Origin: Bacteroidia bacterium
Lineage (GTDB): Bacteria > Bacteroidota > Bacteroidia > Chitinophagales > Saprospiraceae
NCBI GenBank assembly: GCA_030426765.1
Contig: JAUHXV010000023.1
Location: 1-47,184, forward strand
DNA length: 47,184 bases
Direction: 5' to 3'
Each line of letters starts with the position of its first letter. Within the stretch, counting starts at the first letter, position 1. A program made the translations under genes and the position numbers. The notes under the pieces are model-generated. The model had not been told where the DNA came from. It did not search any database and worked only from the letters and a program-made list of their open reading frames with translations. Shown piece after piece: positions 6,815-16,247 of this stretch.

Positions 6815-7790
6815 TCTGTTCTATTTGTGCCAGGATACTATACGCCACCTCCACGGCACTGGCACCCTGAGAAAAACTAACGCCTGCATTTGACCGGTGT
6901 TGTATCGCTTCATAAAATTCAATCAATTCCTGCTCGATAGCATTATGTTTTGTCACCGAGGGGCTATCTGCGGCAATCCAACGATCCCCATCGGGAAGTT
7001 CAAGCTTCATGGTCATCATGTCTTCTGGTTCCTGGTGCAACAGCTTGACTACCTGTACTTCATGTTCGAGAAAGTCGATAGCCATATACTGATCGCGTTG
7101 AAAAAGACGCAGCTTACGCATTTGTTTAAGACTGATTCTGCTGGCGGTCAGGTTGGCGACAGTTTTATTTTTAAACGTGATGCGTGCATTGCAGATGTCA
7201 GCCGTATCTCCGGCGACCCCTACTCCATTCGCTTCAATATGATCGACTTCTGCGTCCACGACTGAGAGAATCAGGTCGATATCGTGGATCATCAGATCCA
7301 TGATCACCGGCACATCCATCCCTCTGGGATTGAACGGCGCCAGTCGATGGGCTTCGATAAACACAGGTTTGTTGATCCCAAGATTTCGGGCTGCCATAAA
7401 TGCAGGATTGTACCGCTCCACATGTCCTACTCTGCCTACCAGATTATTGGATTCGATCAGATCAGCTAGTTTCCTGCTCGTTTCCGGCAGGTCAGTTAAG
7501 GGCTTCTCAACAAATACATGTTTGCCCAACTCGATCGCTTTCAGTGCCAGCTCAAAATGAGTGACTGTAGGCGTGACGATGCAGACAGCATCCACCTTTT
7601 TGAAAAGCACATCGACGGCGTCGAACGATTCAATTTTATACTTTTCGGCGATTTCCTTTGCTCTGGCGGGATTGGCATCATGAAAACCCATCAGTCTGAA
7701 CCCCGGAATACGCTGAATGCATTCAATATGGAATCGGCCCAGATGACCGGCTCCTATCACTCCGATATTGACCGTTTGTGTTGCTTCCAT
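6804..7790 (-). CDS. Gfo/Idh/MocA family NAD(P)-dependent oxidoreductase
   Basis: The 328-residue protein has the N-terminal Rossmann fold with GVIGAGHLGRFH (10-21). The family's EKPLTD block is at 95-100, with Lys96 as the conserved catalytic lysine, and MDLMIHDIDLIL carries the central His/Asp segment. The C-terminal half is the alpha/beta substrate domain. Members oxidise or reduce sugars and inositols, often nucleotide sugars such as UDP-GlcNAc(3-oxo) intermediates. Placement between alaS and a lipoprotein plus sugar-phosphate transferase is consistent with sugar-nucleotide processing. The exact substrate is unknown. Confidence 0.88.
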   Translation of the reverse strand: MEATQTVNIGVIGAGHLGRFHIECIQRIPGFRLMGFHDANPARAKEIAEKYKIESFDAVDVLFKKVDAVCIVTPTVTHFELALKAIELGKHVFVEKPLTDLPETSRKLADLIESNNLVGRVGHVERYNPAFMAARNLGINKPVFIEAHRLAPFNPRGMDVPVIMDLMIHDIDLILSVVDAEVDHIEANGVGVAGDTADICNARITFKNKTVANLTASRISLKQMRKLRLFQRDQYMAIDFLEHEVQVVKLLHQEPEDMMTMKLELPDGDRWIAADSPSVTKHNAIEQELIEFYEAIQHRSNAGVSFSQGASAVEVAYSILAQIEQNGQ

Positions 7791-7875
7791 TTATTTGTTT
7801 TCAATCTTCCGTTCACCCAGGTGAAGCGGGAGCGGCTGGAAAGTAAAACTTTTCAGTTAAAATTGTGATACAATC

Positions 7876-10512
7876 TCAACTGAATATCCTTTTCCCCTGA
7901 GCCAAAGCTTCTTTTATTCCCTCCGGATGACTACCTCCGGCTGAGGCGAAAAAGGGTTGTCCTCCTCCGCCTCCCTGAATAGGTTTGGCCAGTTCCTTAA
8001 TCAGTTTTCCCGCATGCAGGTCTTTTGATTTGACCAGATCATCACTGATATACAGCATCAGTTGTGCTTTGCCATCCGCATGTGAAGCAAGCAGCACAAA
8101 AGTGTTTTCACCCAACTCATTCCCTAACTGGTGCACGAGTTGCTTAAACGCTTTCTGATCGGAAAGCACGACTTCGTCAATGAGCACGTTGACACCGTCA
8201 ATCACTTCTACTTTCTTCAACAGATCTACCTTCGCACCCGCTGCTTTATCCGCTTCGTAACTATCAATCTGCTGTTTGAGTTCGCGCACATTACCCAGAA
8301 GTTCTCTCACGGCTCTGAGCGGATCTGATGGGTTTTTTAATTCCTGTCGAATCGCGTGCAGTTCGTCCAGCTGATGATTGACAAACGATTCAGCACCTTC
8401 CGCAGTGACCGCTTCGATCCTTCGCACACCGGCAGCTATCGCGGATTCTGAAATGATTTTAAACAATCCGATTTTTCCGGTGGCCGAAACATGACAACCC
8501 CCACACAATTCTACTGAATACGCGGGATCAAACGTGATCATGCGCACCGTATCGCCGTATTTCTCTCCGAAAAGCATCATCGCACCAGCTTTTTCTGCGG
8601 CAGCAATCGGTATCTCTCGATCTTCCTGTCGCCCGATGTCTTCTCTGATTTTCTGGTTTACTCTTTTCTCTATAGCGGCCAGTTCTTCCGCGGTCACTTT
8701 GGAAAAATGAGAAAAATCAAAACGTAAATACTCTGCATTTACGAGCGAACCTCTTTGTTGTACGTGATCGCCAAGTACCTCTCTGAGTGCGGCGTGAAGC
8801 AAATGCGTGGCAGAGTGATTATTTTCTGTTCGGCGGCGAATCGCGCTATTGACCTGCGTCGACACAGATGCTGATAGGTTTTTCGGCAGGTGGGTGGTGA
8901 TATGAATCGGCAGATCATTTTCCTTAACCATGTTGACGACTTTGATTTCTTCATCGCCAAAAAAGAGAGAACCTGTATCCCCTACCTGTCCACCCCCTTC
9001 CGGATAAAAGGTAGTACGATCCAGCACGAGTTGAAAAAATCGTCCGTCTTTGTTTTTAATCTCCCGGTACTTTAAAAGTTTCGCTCCGTCAAGCTGATCG
9101 CGATCATATCCATCAAAGACGGGTGTGTCTTTTGACTCCTGCACTTCAATCCAATCGCCGGTAGCCATTGCGCTGTCAGATCGTGATCTTTCTTTTTGTT
9201 CGTTAAGCGCTTTCGCAAATCCCGCTTCATCAATGGTCCATCCTTTTTCCGCAGCCATCAAGCGCGTCAAATCGATCGGAAAGCCATAAGTGTCAAAGAG
9301 TTCAAATGCATCTTTCCCTTCGATGGTCTTGTCTTTTATTTTGATCGTTTCAAATCGCTTGATACCGCCTTCCAGCGTTCGCAAAAATGAAATCTCTTCC
9401 TGCTCAATCACGCGTTTGATAAAGTCGGATTGCTGATCAAATCCCGGAAATACATCTTTGAAAAAATCACGGAGTAAAGGCACCATACGATGCATCAGCG
9501 GATCTTTTACGTTGAGGAATGTGTAATAGTATCGCACTGCTCTTCGCAGGATACGTCGCAGAACATATCCCGCGCCTGTATTGGAAGGCAACTCACCATC
9601 TGCGATACCAAAACTCACCGCGCGTACATGATCGGCAATCACGCGCATGGCAATATCGGTCATCACTTTTCCGGAGTAATCATTTTCATACCGAATGCCG
9701 GTGGCTTGTTCGACAAAATGGATCAGCGGACTAAATACATCCGTGTCATAGTTGGAGGATTTTCCCTGCACGATGCGCACCAACCGTTCGAATCCCATTC
9801 CGGTATCGACGTGTTTGGAAGGCAGTGATACTAAAGAGTTATCCGCTCTTCTGTTAAACTGCATAAACACCAGATTCCATATCTCAATGACACTCGGGTG
9901 ATCTGCATTCACGAGTTCAGCACCTGGTTGCTTTGCACGCTCCTCATCACTTCGCAAGTCGAAATGAATCTCGGAGCATGGGCCGCAGGGACCGGTGTCA
10001 CCCATCTCCCAGAAGTTGTCTTTCTTTCCAAATGACAGGATCCGATCCTCAGGTAAAAACGCTTCCCAAAGTTTTCTGGCTTCGGTGTCTTCTGTCAATC
10101 CGTCTTCCGGATCACCTCCAAACACAGTGGCATACATTCGTTCTTTAGGAAGACCTAAGCGCTCAGTCAACAGTTCCCATGCCCACGCGATAGCTTCCTG
10201 TTTAAAGTAGTCGCCGAATGACCAGTTGCCGAGCATTTCAAACATTGTGTGGTGGTATCCGTCGCGGCCTACTTCTTCCAGATCATTGTGTTTTCCACTC
10301 ACGCGCAGACACTTCTGCGTGTCGGCAATACGTTTGTGCACCGGGGGTTTGTGACCGAGGAAATAATCCTTGAATGGATTCATGCCGGCGTTGATAAACA
10401 TCAGGGTTGGGTCGTCTTTTGTCACCATGGGTGCGGACGGTACAATCGCGTGATCTTTTTCTTCAAAAAACGATAAAAAGATATTCCGGATGTCTCTGGC
10501 TGATTTTGCCAT
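7876..10512 (-). CDS. alaS: Alanyl-tRNA synthetase
   Basis: The 878-residue class II synthetase charges tRNA-Ala, reading the G3:U70 pair seen in the tRNA-Ala gene at 3079. The N-terminus (SARDIRNIFLSFFEEKDH, then TLMFINAGMNPFKDYFLG) is the aminoacylation core. The editing domain carries NNHSATHLLHAAL (HxxxH) and CGGCHVSATGKIG (CxxxH), the zinc and deacylation residues that remove mischarged Ser and Gly. The C-terminal segment with GGGGGQP is the C-Ala region. Length is normal for the family (about 870-880). It heads the minus-strand run, with an 85-base gap before the oxidoreductase. Confidence 0.97.
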   Translation of the reverse strand: MAKSARDIRNIFLSFFEEKDHAIVPSAPMVTKDDPTLMFINAGMNPFKDYFLGHKPPVHKRIADTQKCLRVSGKHNDLEEVGRDGYHHTMFEMLGNWSFGDYFKQEAIAWAWELLTERLGLPKERMYATVFGGDPEDGLTEDTEARKLWEAFLPEDRILSFGKKDNFWEMGDTGPCGPCSEIHFDLRSDEERAKQPGAELVNADHPSVIEIWNLVFMQFNRRADNSLVSLPSKHVDTGMGFERLVRIVQGKSSNYDTDVFSPLIHFVEQATGIRYENDYSGKVMTDIAMRVIADHVRAVSFGIADGELPSNTGAGYVLRRILRRAVRYYYTFLNVKDPLMHRMVPLLRDFFKDVFPGFDQQSDFIKRVIEQEEISFLRTLEGGIKRFETIKIKDKTIEGKDAFELFDTYGFPIDLTRLMAAEKGWTIDEAGFAKALNEQKERSRSDSAMATGDWIEVQESKDTPVFDGYDRDQLDGAKLLKYREIKNKDGRFFQLVLDRTTFYPEGGGQVGDTGSLFFGDEEIKVVNMVKENDLPIHITTHLPKNLSASVSTQVNSAIRRRTENNHSATHLLHAALREVLGDHVQQRGSLVNAEYLRFDFSHFSKVTAEELAAIEKRVNQKIREDIGRQEDREIPIAAAEKAGAMMLFGEKYGDTVRMITFDPAYSVELCGGCHVSATGKIGLFKIISESAIAAGVRRIEAVTAEGAESFVNHQLDELHAIRQELKNPSDPLRAVRELLGNVRELKQQIDSYEADKAAGAKVDLLKKVEVIDGVNVLIDEVVLSDQKAFKQLVHQLGNELGENTFVLLASHADGKAQLMLYISDDLVKSKDLHAGKLIKELAKPIQGGGGGQPFFASAGGSHPEGIKEALAQGKRIFS

Positions 10513-10623
10513 AACTAATTTTAGTTGTGCTTTTTATGGATTAAAACAATATCTAATATGTTTAAATTACTGAAACTCAGTACACATTGCAGGTAAAAAT
10601 AATATATAATAATTCGTTAAATG

Positions 10624-10655
10624 TTTGTAAAGCACATCATCAAAAGGTATCTTCG
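10624..10655 (+). promoter_or_regulatory. Candidate promoter of the M23 peptidase gene
   Basis: TTTG (10624-10627) and TATCTTCG (10648-10655, one mismatch to TAnnTTTG) are 20 bases apart. The 219-base divergent gap to alaS is AT-rich and holds nothing else I can name. Confidence 0.4.
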
Positions 10656-10731
10656 CAAATCATCCCATCAGACATATTTTGAAAATTGCTTTTGAAAGGC
10701 AGGCACAAAATTAGTCAAATCAGGATATTTA

Positions 10732-11715
10732 ATGGCTGGAAAGAAATACGTTTATAACGAATCCTCACTATCCTTTGAGGAATACAAAACCCCGGGTAAA
10801 TTCAGATTACTCACCTTCTTCGGTTACCTCTGCGCCACAGTGGTGACTGCTTTCGTATTGTTTATGGTGCACAGTGCCTACTTCCCCAGCCAGAAGGAAA
10901 TGGCCCTCATGCGCGAGATGGAGCAGATGAGGTATCATTATGAAAATCTGAATGAACAACTGGATCTGATGTCTTCCGAACTCTCTGTAGTGCAGGAACG
11001 GGATGCCGGTATCCATCGTTTTATGCTCGGCATGGAGCCAATTGATGAATCCGTCTGGGAAGGGGGTATCGGAGGTAGCGACAAATATGCTTCCCTCTTT
11101 AAATATCCCAACTCCGGAGAGATCCTGGTGGAAGCGCAGAAGAAAGCAGACAAGCTGATGCTCCAGCTTAAAATCCAGAAAAAATCACTCGATACCATTC
11201 TGACTAAGGCTAATCTACGTGCTGACATGATCGCCAATATTCCGAGCATCAAACCCGTACGAGTAGATTTGCTCAAACGCAATCTCAATGCCCTTTCCGG
11301 ATACGGTATTCGACTGCATCCGGTGCACAAAGTAGATCGCCTGCACACGGGCATCGACTTTACTGCTCCGCGTGGCACACCGATTCAGGCTACCGGAAAT
11401 GGAAAAGTCATCAAAGCCACTTACGGACGTGTCGGGTACGGAAATCACGTCATCATAGATCATGGCTTCGGCTACACCACTCTCTATGGTCATATGCAAA
11501 CCATAGATGTAAAAGAAGGCGATGAGATCATTAAAGGACAGACGATCGGTAAAGTGGGCTCCACGGGGACATCCACCGCACCCCACCTGCACTATGAAGT
11601 GCGGCTAAAAAACAAGCCGGTTGATCCTATCACCTATTGCCTGGATGATCTGACACCGCAGGAATACCAGTATCTCGTTGAGCGTGCCAGCCTCGAGAAT
11701 CAGTCTTTTGATTGA
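10732..11715 (+). CDS. M23-family metallopeptidase, membrane-anchored
   Basis: The 327-residue protein is a LytM-type zinc peptidase that cleaves peptidoglycan cross-bridges or acts as a hydrolase activator. A single membrane segment (about 26-46) anchors it with the rest in the periplasm. A coiled-coil (about 60-90) and a helical linker precede the LytM domain (about 195-310). Zinc ligands are in RLHTGIDFTAPRGTPI (His and Asp of HxxxD) and in the HLHYEVRLK motif. All metal ligands appear intact, so activity is expected. It is alone between divergent alaS and merR. Confidence 0.9.
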   Translation: MAGKKYVYNESSLSFEEYKTPGKFRLLTFFGYLCATVVTAFVLFMVHSAYFPSQKEMALMREMEQMRYHYENLNEQLDLMSSELSVVQERDAGIHRFMLGMEPIDESVWEGGIGGSDKYASLFKYPNSGEILVEAQKKADKLMLQLKIQKKSLDTILTKANLRADMIANIPSIKPVRVDLLKRNLNALSGYGIRLHPVHKVDRLHTGIDFTAPRGTPIQATGNGKVIKATYGRVGYGNHVIIDHGFGYTTLYGHMQTIDVKEGDEIIKGQTIGKVGSTGTSTAPHLHYEVRLKNKPVDPITYCLDDLTPQEYQYLVERASLENQSFD

Positions 11716-11877
11716 TCTCAGCGACCCGCTTCGACTACCTTTTTCCAAACTTTTTACCTCACCTGACGTTGTAACCATCACAACGGAAATCACTTATTTT
11801 GAGCCACTAAGGTCCTCTTTAAGAGATTTATTGCTATATTTCATGTAAAATCAGCCAGGAGGACGCATTGAAAAGGA

Positions 11878-11893
11878 TGATGATTCGTCATCA
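11878..11893. promoter_or_regulatory. Perfect inverted repeat before merR (candidate operator)
   Basis: TGATGA-TTCG-TCATCA is a perfect 6-base inverted repeat with a 4-base centre, 54 bases before the merR start. A regulator of this type commonly binds such a site at its own promoter. The surrounding 231-base gap (11716-11946) otherwise holds an AGGAGG at 11857 and TATATTTC, a weak -7 match. Confidence 0.35.
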
Positions 11894-11946
11894 GGCCAGC
11901 TGGATAGACAGGAAATTGAAGGCCAAATGCAAACCGCGAACTGAGA

Positions 11947-12291
11947 ATGAAAACCATCGACACCCAAAAACTAGAAAAGCTCTACTATTCCATAGGAGAA
12001 GTAGCTGAGCTATTTGGTGTTTCCCGATCCTTGCTTCGCTATTGGGAAAATGAATTTGCCTTTCTAACGCCCCGCAAAAACAGGAAAGGAGATCGCCTTT
12101 TTACCAAAGAAAACATTCAGCAGATCCAGATCATCTATAATCTCGTCAAAGAGAGAGGCTTTACCCTGGAAGGCGCTAAACAAGAACTGAAAAAAGAAAA
12201 AGCAGCGTTGACTGAACAAGTTGATCTGATCGCCCGCCTGCAGTCGATCCAAAAGCGACTCAATGATCTGGACGACAAACTTTCCAGCTGA
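11947..12291 (+). CDS. MerR-family transcriptional regulator
   Basis: The 114-residue protein has an N-terminal winged helix-turn-helix: YYSIGEVAELFGVSRSLLRYWENEF (13-37) is the classic MerR HTH with the R-YW/YE contact. The wing (PRKNRKGDRLFTKENIQQI) follows. A C-terminal coiled-coil (about 75-114) would dimerise the protein. There is no cysteine cluster or ligand domain, so it is not a metal sensor. Such short MerR proteins are a conserved single-copy type in Bacteroidota, often near an M23 peptidase gene as here. The targets are unknown. Confidence 0.88.
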   Translation: MKTIDTQKLEKLYYSIGEVAELFGVSRSLLRYWENEFAFLTPRKNRKGDRLFTKENIQQIQIIYNLVKERGFTLEGAKQELKKEKAALTEQVDLIARLQSIQKRLNDLDDKLSS

Positions 12292-12306
12292 TCTGATCCC
12301 AAGTTT

Positions 12307-12918
12307 TTATTGCTGCACGGAAACAAACTCGCTGCAAAAATCTTTTTCCTCTGCGTCATTCGTAGCGATGACAATCGTCTGATCCGGAGCCACCTGTTCC
12401 ATCAGCGAAAACATCCAGTCTTTTCCCGCCTGATCAAGATTTGACCCGGGCTCATCCAGCAAAATCAATGGCCGGTCATCGAGTAATGCAAGCCCCAGTT
12501 TTACACGTTGTTTCATACCGGAGGAAAATGCTTTGATCTGCCTTTCCGGGTCAAATGTGTATGCCAGCCGATCGACCCATTGCCTGTACGATTGAAATGA
12601 CCGCAACAAACCTAGTCGCTGATGGAGTTGGAATAATTCGGGTAGGTTCAACTCTTCGATGACGGTATTATAGGGTGCCACAAAGTGCACATACCTGTAG
12701 ATTTGTTCTTCAGAAATCGATTCTCCTGCAAGGGTATACACTACTTTTCCCGCTGTAGGCAGGAGACCGCCTGAAAGAATCTTGATCAGCGTGGATTTTC
12801 CGGAACCATTGGGACCGGTGATGGCCATCCGCTGTCCGGAAGGAATGGTAAAATTCAGATTGGAAAAAACCTCTCGCTGGTTGTACGCCTTAGTCAGCTT
12901 TTGTATAGAGAGTTCCAT
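12307..12918 (-). CDS. ABC transporter ATP-binding protein (CcmA-like size), orphan
   Basis: The 203-residue protein is a lone ABC ATPase. Walker A is GPNGSGKST (35-43), the signature is FSSGMKQRV (131-139) and Walker B is LILLDE (151-156) with the D-loop SNLD. The H-loop, normally ATHD, reads ATND, so the switch histidine is Asn. The start at 12918 gives MELSIQKLTKAYNQREVF, the usual N-terminus; a longer frame upstream lies inside lpxA. It overlaps lpxA by 29 bases and is the last gene of the lipid A operon. No permease gene is nearby. A link to envelope lipid export is an inference from position only. Confidence 0.86.
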   Translation of the reverse strand: MELSIQKLTKAYNQREVFSNLNFTIPSGQRMAITGPNGSGKSTLIKILSGGLLPTAGKVVYTLAGESISEEQIYRYVHFVAPYNTVIEELNLPELFQLHQRLGLLRSFQSYRQWVDRLAYTFDPERQIKAFSSGMKQRVKLGLALLDDRPLILLDEPGSNLDQAGKDWMFSLMEQVAPDQTIVIATNDAEEKDFCSEFVSVQQ

Positions 12919-13696
12919 TGACCGTATTGTGAGCCCTGAAGCCGCGCATGATGCCTCGTTCAGACTGATCCACAAATTCCAATATGAGATCTTTATCTGC
13001 GCTTGGTGGAATGGTTTCTTTGATGATGGAAACCGCTTGAGTGATATTATTGCCACGCACGAACAGCACGCGATAGATATCCTGTATGGCGTGTATCTGA
13101 TCTTGTGAAAAACCTCTCCGCTTTAATCCCGTCACGTTGACGCCCACAAAAGAAAGGGGCTCACGAGCCGCCTTCACATAGGGAGGTATATCTTTTCGCA
13201 CCAGCGATCCACCGCCAACCATTACGTGATCACCGATCTTGACAAACTGATGGACAGCCACCATACCGCCGATGACCACATGATGGCCGACGGTGATATG
13301 ACCGGCGAGGTTTACATTGTTGGCCAGGATGGAATGATGTCCAATGATACAATCATGTGCGACATGCACATATGCCATGAGCAGGGTATGATCTCCGATG
13401 GAAGTTTTGAAACTCGCTTTCGTGCCCCGATTGATCGTACAATACTCTCGAATGGTGACGTGATTACCAATTTCAAGTGTGGAGCTTTCGCCTTCAAATT
13501 TGAGATCCTGAGGCAGTGCACCGACGACAGCACCGGGAAATACCTGGCAATGATTGCCCATGCGGGTTCCGTTGAGGATGCATGCATTTGCGCCAATCAC
13601 ACAATTGTCACCAATGACTACATCTTCTTCGATGGTGGCAAAAGGTGCGATTTTCGCATTCTGCCCGATTTTTGCATTTCGATGAATATTATTCAT
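12890..13696 (-). CDS. lpxA: Acyl-[ACP]-UDP-N-acetylglucosamine O-acyltransferase
   Basis: The 268-residue cytoplasmic enzyme adds the first 3-hydroxyacyl chain to UDP-GlcNAc in lipid A synthesis. The N-terminal two-thirds is a left-handed beta helix of hexapeptide repeats (IGQNAKIAPFATIEEDVVIG onward). The catalytic His is in AYVHVAHDCIIGHH. The C-terminal helical part contains GLKRRGFSQDQIHAIQ, typical of LpxA. The ATG at 13696 overlaps the lpxC-fabZ stop (ATGAATAA), pointing to translational coupling; an in-frame Met at 13717 would overlap more and adds a non-family extension. Confidence 0.95.
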   Translation of the reverse strand: MNNIHRNAKIGQNAKIAPFATIEEDVVIGDNCVIGANACILNGTRMGNHCQVFPGAVVGALPQDLKFEGESSTLEIGNHVTIREYCTINRGTKASFKTSIGDHTLLMAYVHVAHDCIIGHHSILANNVNLAGHITVGHHVVIGGMVAVHQFVKIGDHVMVGGGSLVRKDIPPYVKAAREPLSFVGVNVTGLKRRGFSQDQIHAIQDIYRVLFVRGNNITQAVSIIKETIPPSADKDLILEFVDQSERGIMRGFRAHNTVNGTLYTKAD

Positions 13697-15089
13697 TGAT
13701 GAGTGGATTGCGCACAATCTGTGCTGTTATTTCACTTTCGGAAACCAGCTTGCTTCCTACATATGCCGTTCCGTACATGAGGCAGATACCTCGTCGAACG
13801 GCCTGCAACAACTCCATTTTCAAGACCAGCTGATCACCCGGACCTACCTTGTTTTTAAACTTGGTATTGTCGATTTTGAGCAGCAAGGTACCCCAGTTTT
13901 CAGGATCCTCAATACCCGATAGCACAAATACCCCGCCAACCTGTGCCAGCGCTTCGATCTGAAGCACTCCGGGGAATATGGCATTGTCCGGAAAATGACC
14001 CTGGAAAAACGGCTCGTTGAAGGTAATGTTTTTTACGCCAACGATATGATTATCAGACATTTCGATGATCTTATCGACCAATAAAAACGGATATCGATGA
14101 GGCAAAAGTTTGCGAATCGCCTCTATATCGTACAGGGAAGGCTGATCCGGGTCAACCCGTGGTCTTCCCTTCAGTTTTCGCTGTTCGACCAATTTGCGCT
14201 TCAGCAACTTCGTAAACTCAATATTGGCTGTATGACCCGGCTTGCGAGCGACAATTTTTCCTTTGATCGGTTTGCCCAGCAACGTCAGATCGCCAAGGAC
14301 ATCGAGCAACTTATGGCGCGCAGGTTCATTTTCGAACTTCAGCTTTGTGGTATTCAGAATACCCGTTTTCTCCACGGTGATGCTCTGCTTGCCCAGCTTT
14401 CTGGCCAGACGGTCCAGCTCCTCCTGATCCATCAGCCTGTCAGCGATCACCACCGCGTTGTCCAGGTCACCTCCTTTAATGAGGTTCTGATCAAATAATT
14501 GCTCCAACTCCCGCACAAAGACAAACGTCCGGCAAGGTGCAATCTGCTCGGCGTAATCTTCAATATTTTCAAGACTGGCGTACTGATGCCCAAGGATCTG
14601 CGAATTGAAGTCGATCATCGCTGTGACTTCAAAGTTTTCACTTGGCAGGGCCAGTAACTCAGTGCCGGTTACCTCATCCCGGAAGGAAATAGGCTCTTCG
14701 ATTTCGAAAAACTCCCTTTCCGCATCCTGATCCACCACGCCAGCTTTTTGAATGCCTTTGATAAAATCAATTGAACTGCCGTCCATGATCGGTATCTCAG
14801 GGCCGTTAACTTTAATCAGCACATTGTCCACACCTGATCCGGCAATAGCCGAGAGGACGTGTTCTACCGTACTGATCTGGGCCTCCCCATTGCGAATAGT
14901 GGTTCCGCGATTCGTAGACACCACATGATTGACCTCCGCAACCAGAATGGGCTGGTCTTCCATGTCCACGCGCATAAATCGTATACCATGATTGGCTTCT
15001 GCGGGTTCAAAGTCAATGGTGACCGGTTTTCCGGTATGCAGGCCAACACCTTCTAATCGAAAAGATTTGGCTAATGTTTTTTGTTTCAT
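13689..15089 (-). CDS. lpxC-fabZ: Bifunctional UDP-3-O-acyl-N-acetylglucosamine deacetylase / 3-hydroxyacyl-ACP dehydratase
   Basis: This 466-residue fusion is typical of Bacteroidota. Residues 1 to about 305 are LpxC, the zinc deacetylase that commits to lipid A synthesis, with STVEHVLSAIAG and NEPARHKLLDVLGDL supplying zinc ligands. Residues from about 320 are FabZ, with LLPHRYPFLLVDKI and GHFPDNAIFPGVLQIEALAQ holding the catalytic His and Glu. Joining the two ties consumption of hydroxyacyl-ACP by lipid A to its dehydration for fatty acid elongation. It overlaps lpxD by four bases (ATGA) upstream and lpxA by eight downstream. Confidence 0.97.
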   Translation of the reverse strand: MKQKTLAKSFRLEGVGLHTGKPVTIDFEPAEANHGIRFMRVDMEDQPILVAEVNHVVSTNRGTTIRNGEAQISTVEHVLSAIAGSGVDNVLIKVNGPEIPIMDGSSIDFIKGIQKAGVVDQDAEREFFEIEEPISFRDEVTGTELLALPSENFEVTAMIDFNSQILGHQYASLENIEDYAEQIAPCRTFVFVRELEQLFDQNLIKGGDLDNAVVIADRLMDQEELDRLARKLGKQSITVEKTGILNTTKLKFENEPARHKLLDVLGDLTLLGKPIKGKIVARKPGHTANIEFTKLLKRKLVEQRKLKGRPRVDPDQPSLYDIEAIRKLLPHRYPFLLVDKIIEMSDNHIVGVKNITFNEPFFQGHFPDNAIFPGVLQIEALAQVGGVFVLSGIEDPENWGTLLLKIDNTKFKNKVGPGDQLVLKMELLQAVRRGICLMYGTAYVGSKLVSESEITAQIVRNPLINE

Positions 15090-16129
15090 TGTGTGTCTCC
15101 TTTTAAAGCACTGATTTGTTTTTCAAGCTCCTCTATCCTCTTTTTATAGTCCGGTAGCTGCCTGAACAGCGCGTAGGATTTTAGATAATCATTATACCGT
15201 ATAGCCGGGTACCCAAAAAGCTTTGAGCCTTTGGGATGCTTGCCGGAATGGACGCCGCTTTGAGCCTGAATTTCAATTTGATCCGCCAGGTGAATGTGTC
15301 CGGCTATCCCAACCTGCCCACCTATGCGGGCATGATTGCCGATACTCGCGCTACCGGCAATGCCGGCTTGCGCAGCAATCACGGTATGCTTTCCGATGAC
15401 CACGTTGTGGGCGATCTGTACCAGATTGTCAATTTTGGATCCTTCGCCAACGGTCGTTACGGCAAGCGTGCCACGGTCGATGACGGTATTGGCCCCAATC
15501 TCGACGTCATTCTCCAGTACCACTTTTCCTGCATGCCTGATCTTCTTGTAATGGCCTTTTTCATCCGGGCGATACCCAAAACCATCACACCCGATCACGG
15601 CATTGGAATGGACAATACAACGATCACCGATGATGGTTCCCGGATAGATCCTGACTCCGGGATATAACGTCACATGCTCGCCAATCTTTGTGCCACGACC
15701 GATAAACACCTGAGGGTAGATCACCGAATGCTTTCCAATCGTCACACCGGGTTCAATCACCGAATGGGCACCTACGGATACCTGGTCAGCCAAAACAAAA
15801 TCATTGGCTACATCGGCATTCTTTGATATTCCGGCTTCTCGTGGAATGACATCACCAAATTTTTCCACAAGGGACATCATCGCGCCGTAAACATCATCCA
15901 CTTTGATCATCGAGGCTTTGAGTGGATTGCGGGGCGTAAAATCACGGCTAACAATCAGTGCACTGGCTTCCGTGGTATAGGCAAAATCCTCATATTTTGG
16001 GTTGGCCAGAAAAGTCACAGTCCCCGGAACCCCCTTGTCGATCTGAGAAGGTCCGTGTATTTCTGTCTCTCCGTCACCGACCAGTTCACCCTGAAGCAGC
16101 TCGCAGAGCTGTGCCACATTGATTGTCAT
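15086..16129 (-). CDS. lpxD: UDP-3-O-(3-hydroxyacyl)glucosamine N-acyltransferase
   Basis: The 347-residue enzyme adds the second, amide-linked acyl chain in lipid A synthesis. The N-terminal uridine-binding domain (about 1-100) includes DKGVPGTVTFLANPKYEDFAY in pieces typical of LpxD. A long left-handed beta helix follows (about 105-310), with the catalytic His region in DNLVQIAHNVVIGKHTVIA. The C-terminal helix (ALFRQLPDYKKRIEELEKQI) is an LpxD feature. It is first in the operon; its stop overlaps the lpxC start. A perfect -7 box lies four bases before the ATG. Confidence 0.96.
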   Translation of the reverse strand: MTINVAQLCELLQGELVGDGETEIHGPSQIDKGVPGTVTFLANPKYEDFAYTTEASALIVSRDFTPRNPLKASMIKVDDVYGAMMSLVEKFGDVIPREAGISKNADVANDFVLADQVSVGAHSVIEPGVTIGKHSVIYPQVFIGRGTKIGEHVTLYPGVRIYPGTIIGDRCIVHSNAVIGCDGFGYRPDEKGHYKKIRHAGKVVLENDVEIGANTVIDRGTLAVTTVGEGSKIDNLVQIAHNVVIGKHTVIAAQAGIAGSASIGNHARIGGQVGIAGHIHLADQIEIQAQSGVHSGKHPKGSKLFGYPAIRYNDYLKSYALFRQLPDYKKRIEELEKQISALKGDTQ

Positions 16130-16133
16130 GCTG

Positions 16134-16141
16134 CAAAATTA
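16134..16141 (-). promoter_or_regulatory. -7 box of the lipid A operon, four bases before the lpxD ATG
   Basis: The minus strand reads TAATTTTG, a perfect TAnnTTTG, then CAGC and ATG. With usual spacing transcription would start at or next to the ATG. The whole divergent gap (16130-16259) is AT-rich. Confidence 0.45.
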
Positions 16142-16247
16142 ACATTCACAGCCTATCTAAAGCGATTTACGCCCATTATATTCCTCTAATTATACAAATT
16201 TGAATAAACTATATATATTCTAAAGCCTATATATCAATTCCAGTATA

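Noticed and set aside
13689..15089. lpxC-fabZ fusion as a novel fusion
   Set aside because: This fusion is well known in Bacteroidota and is intact here.
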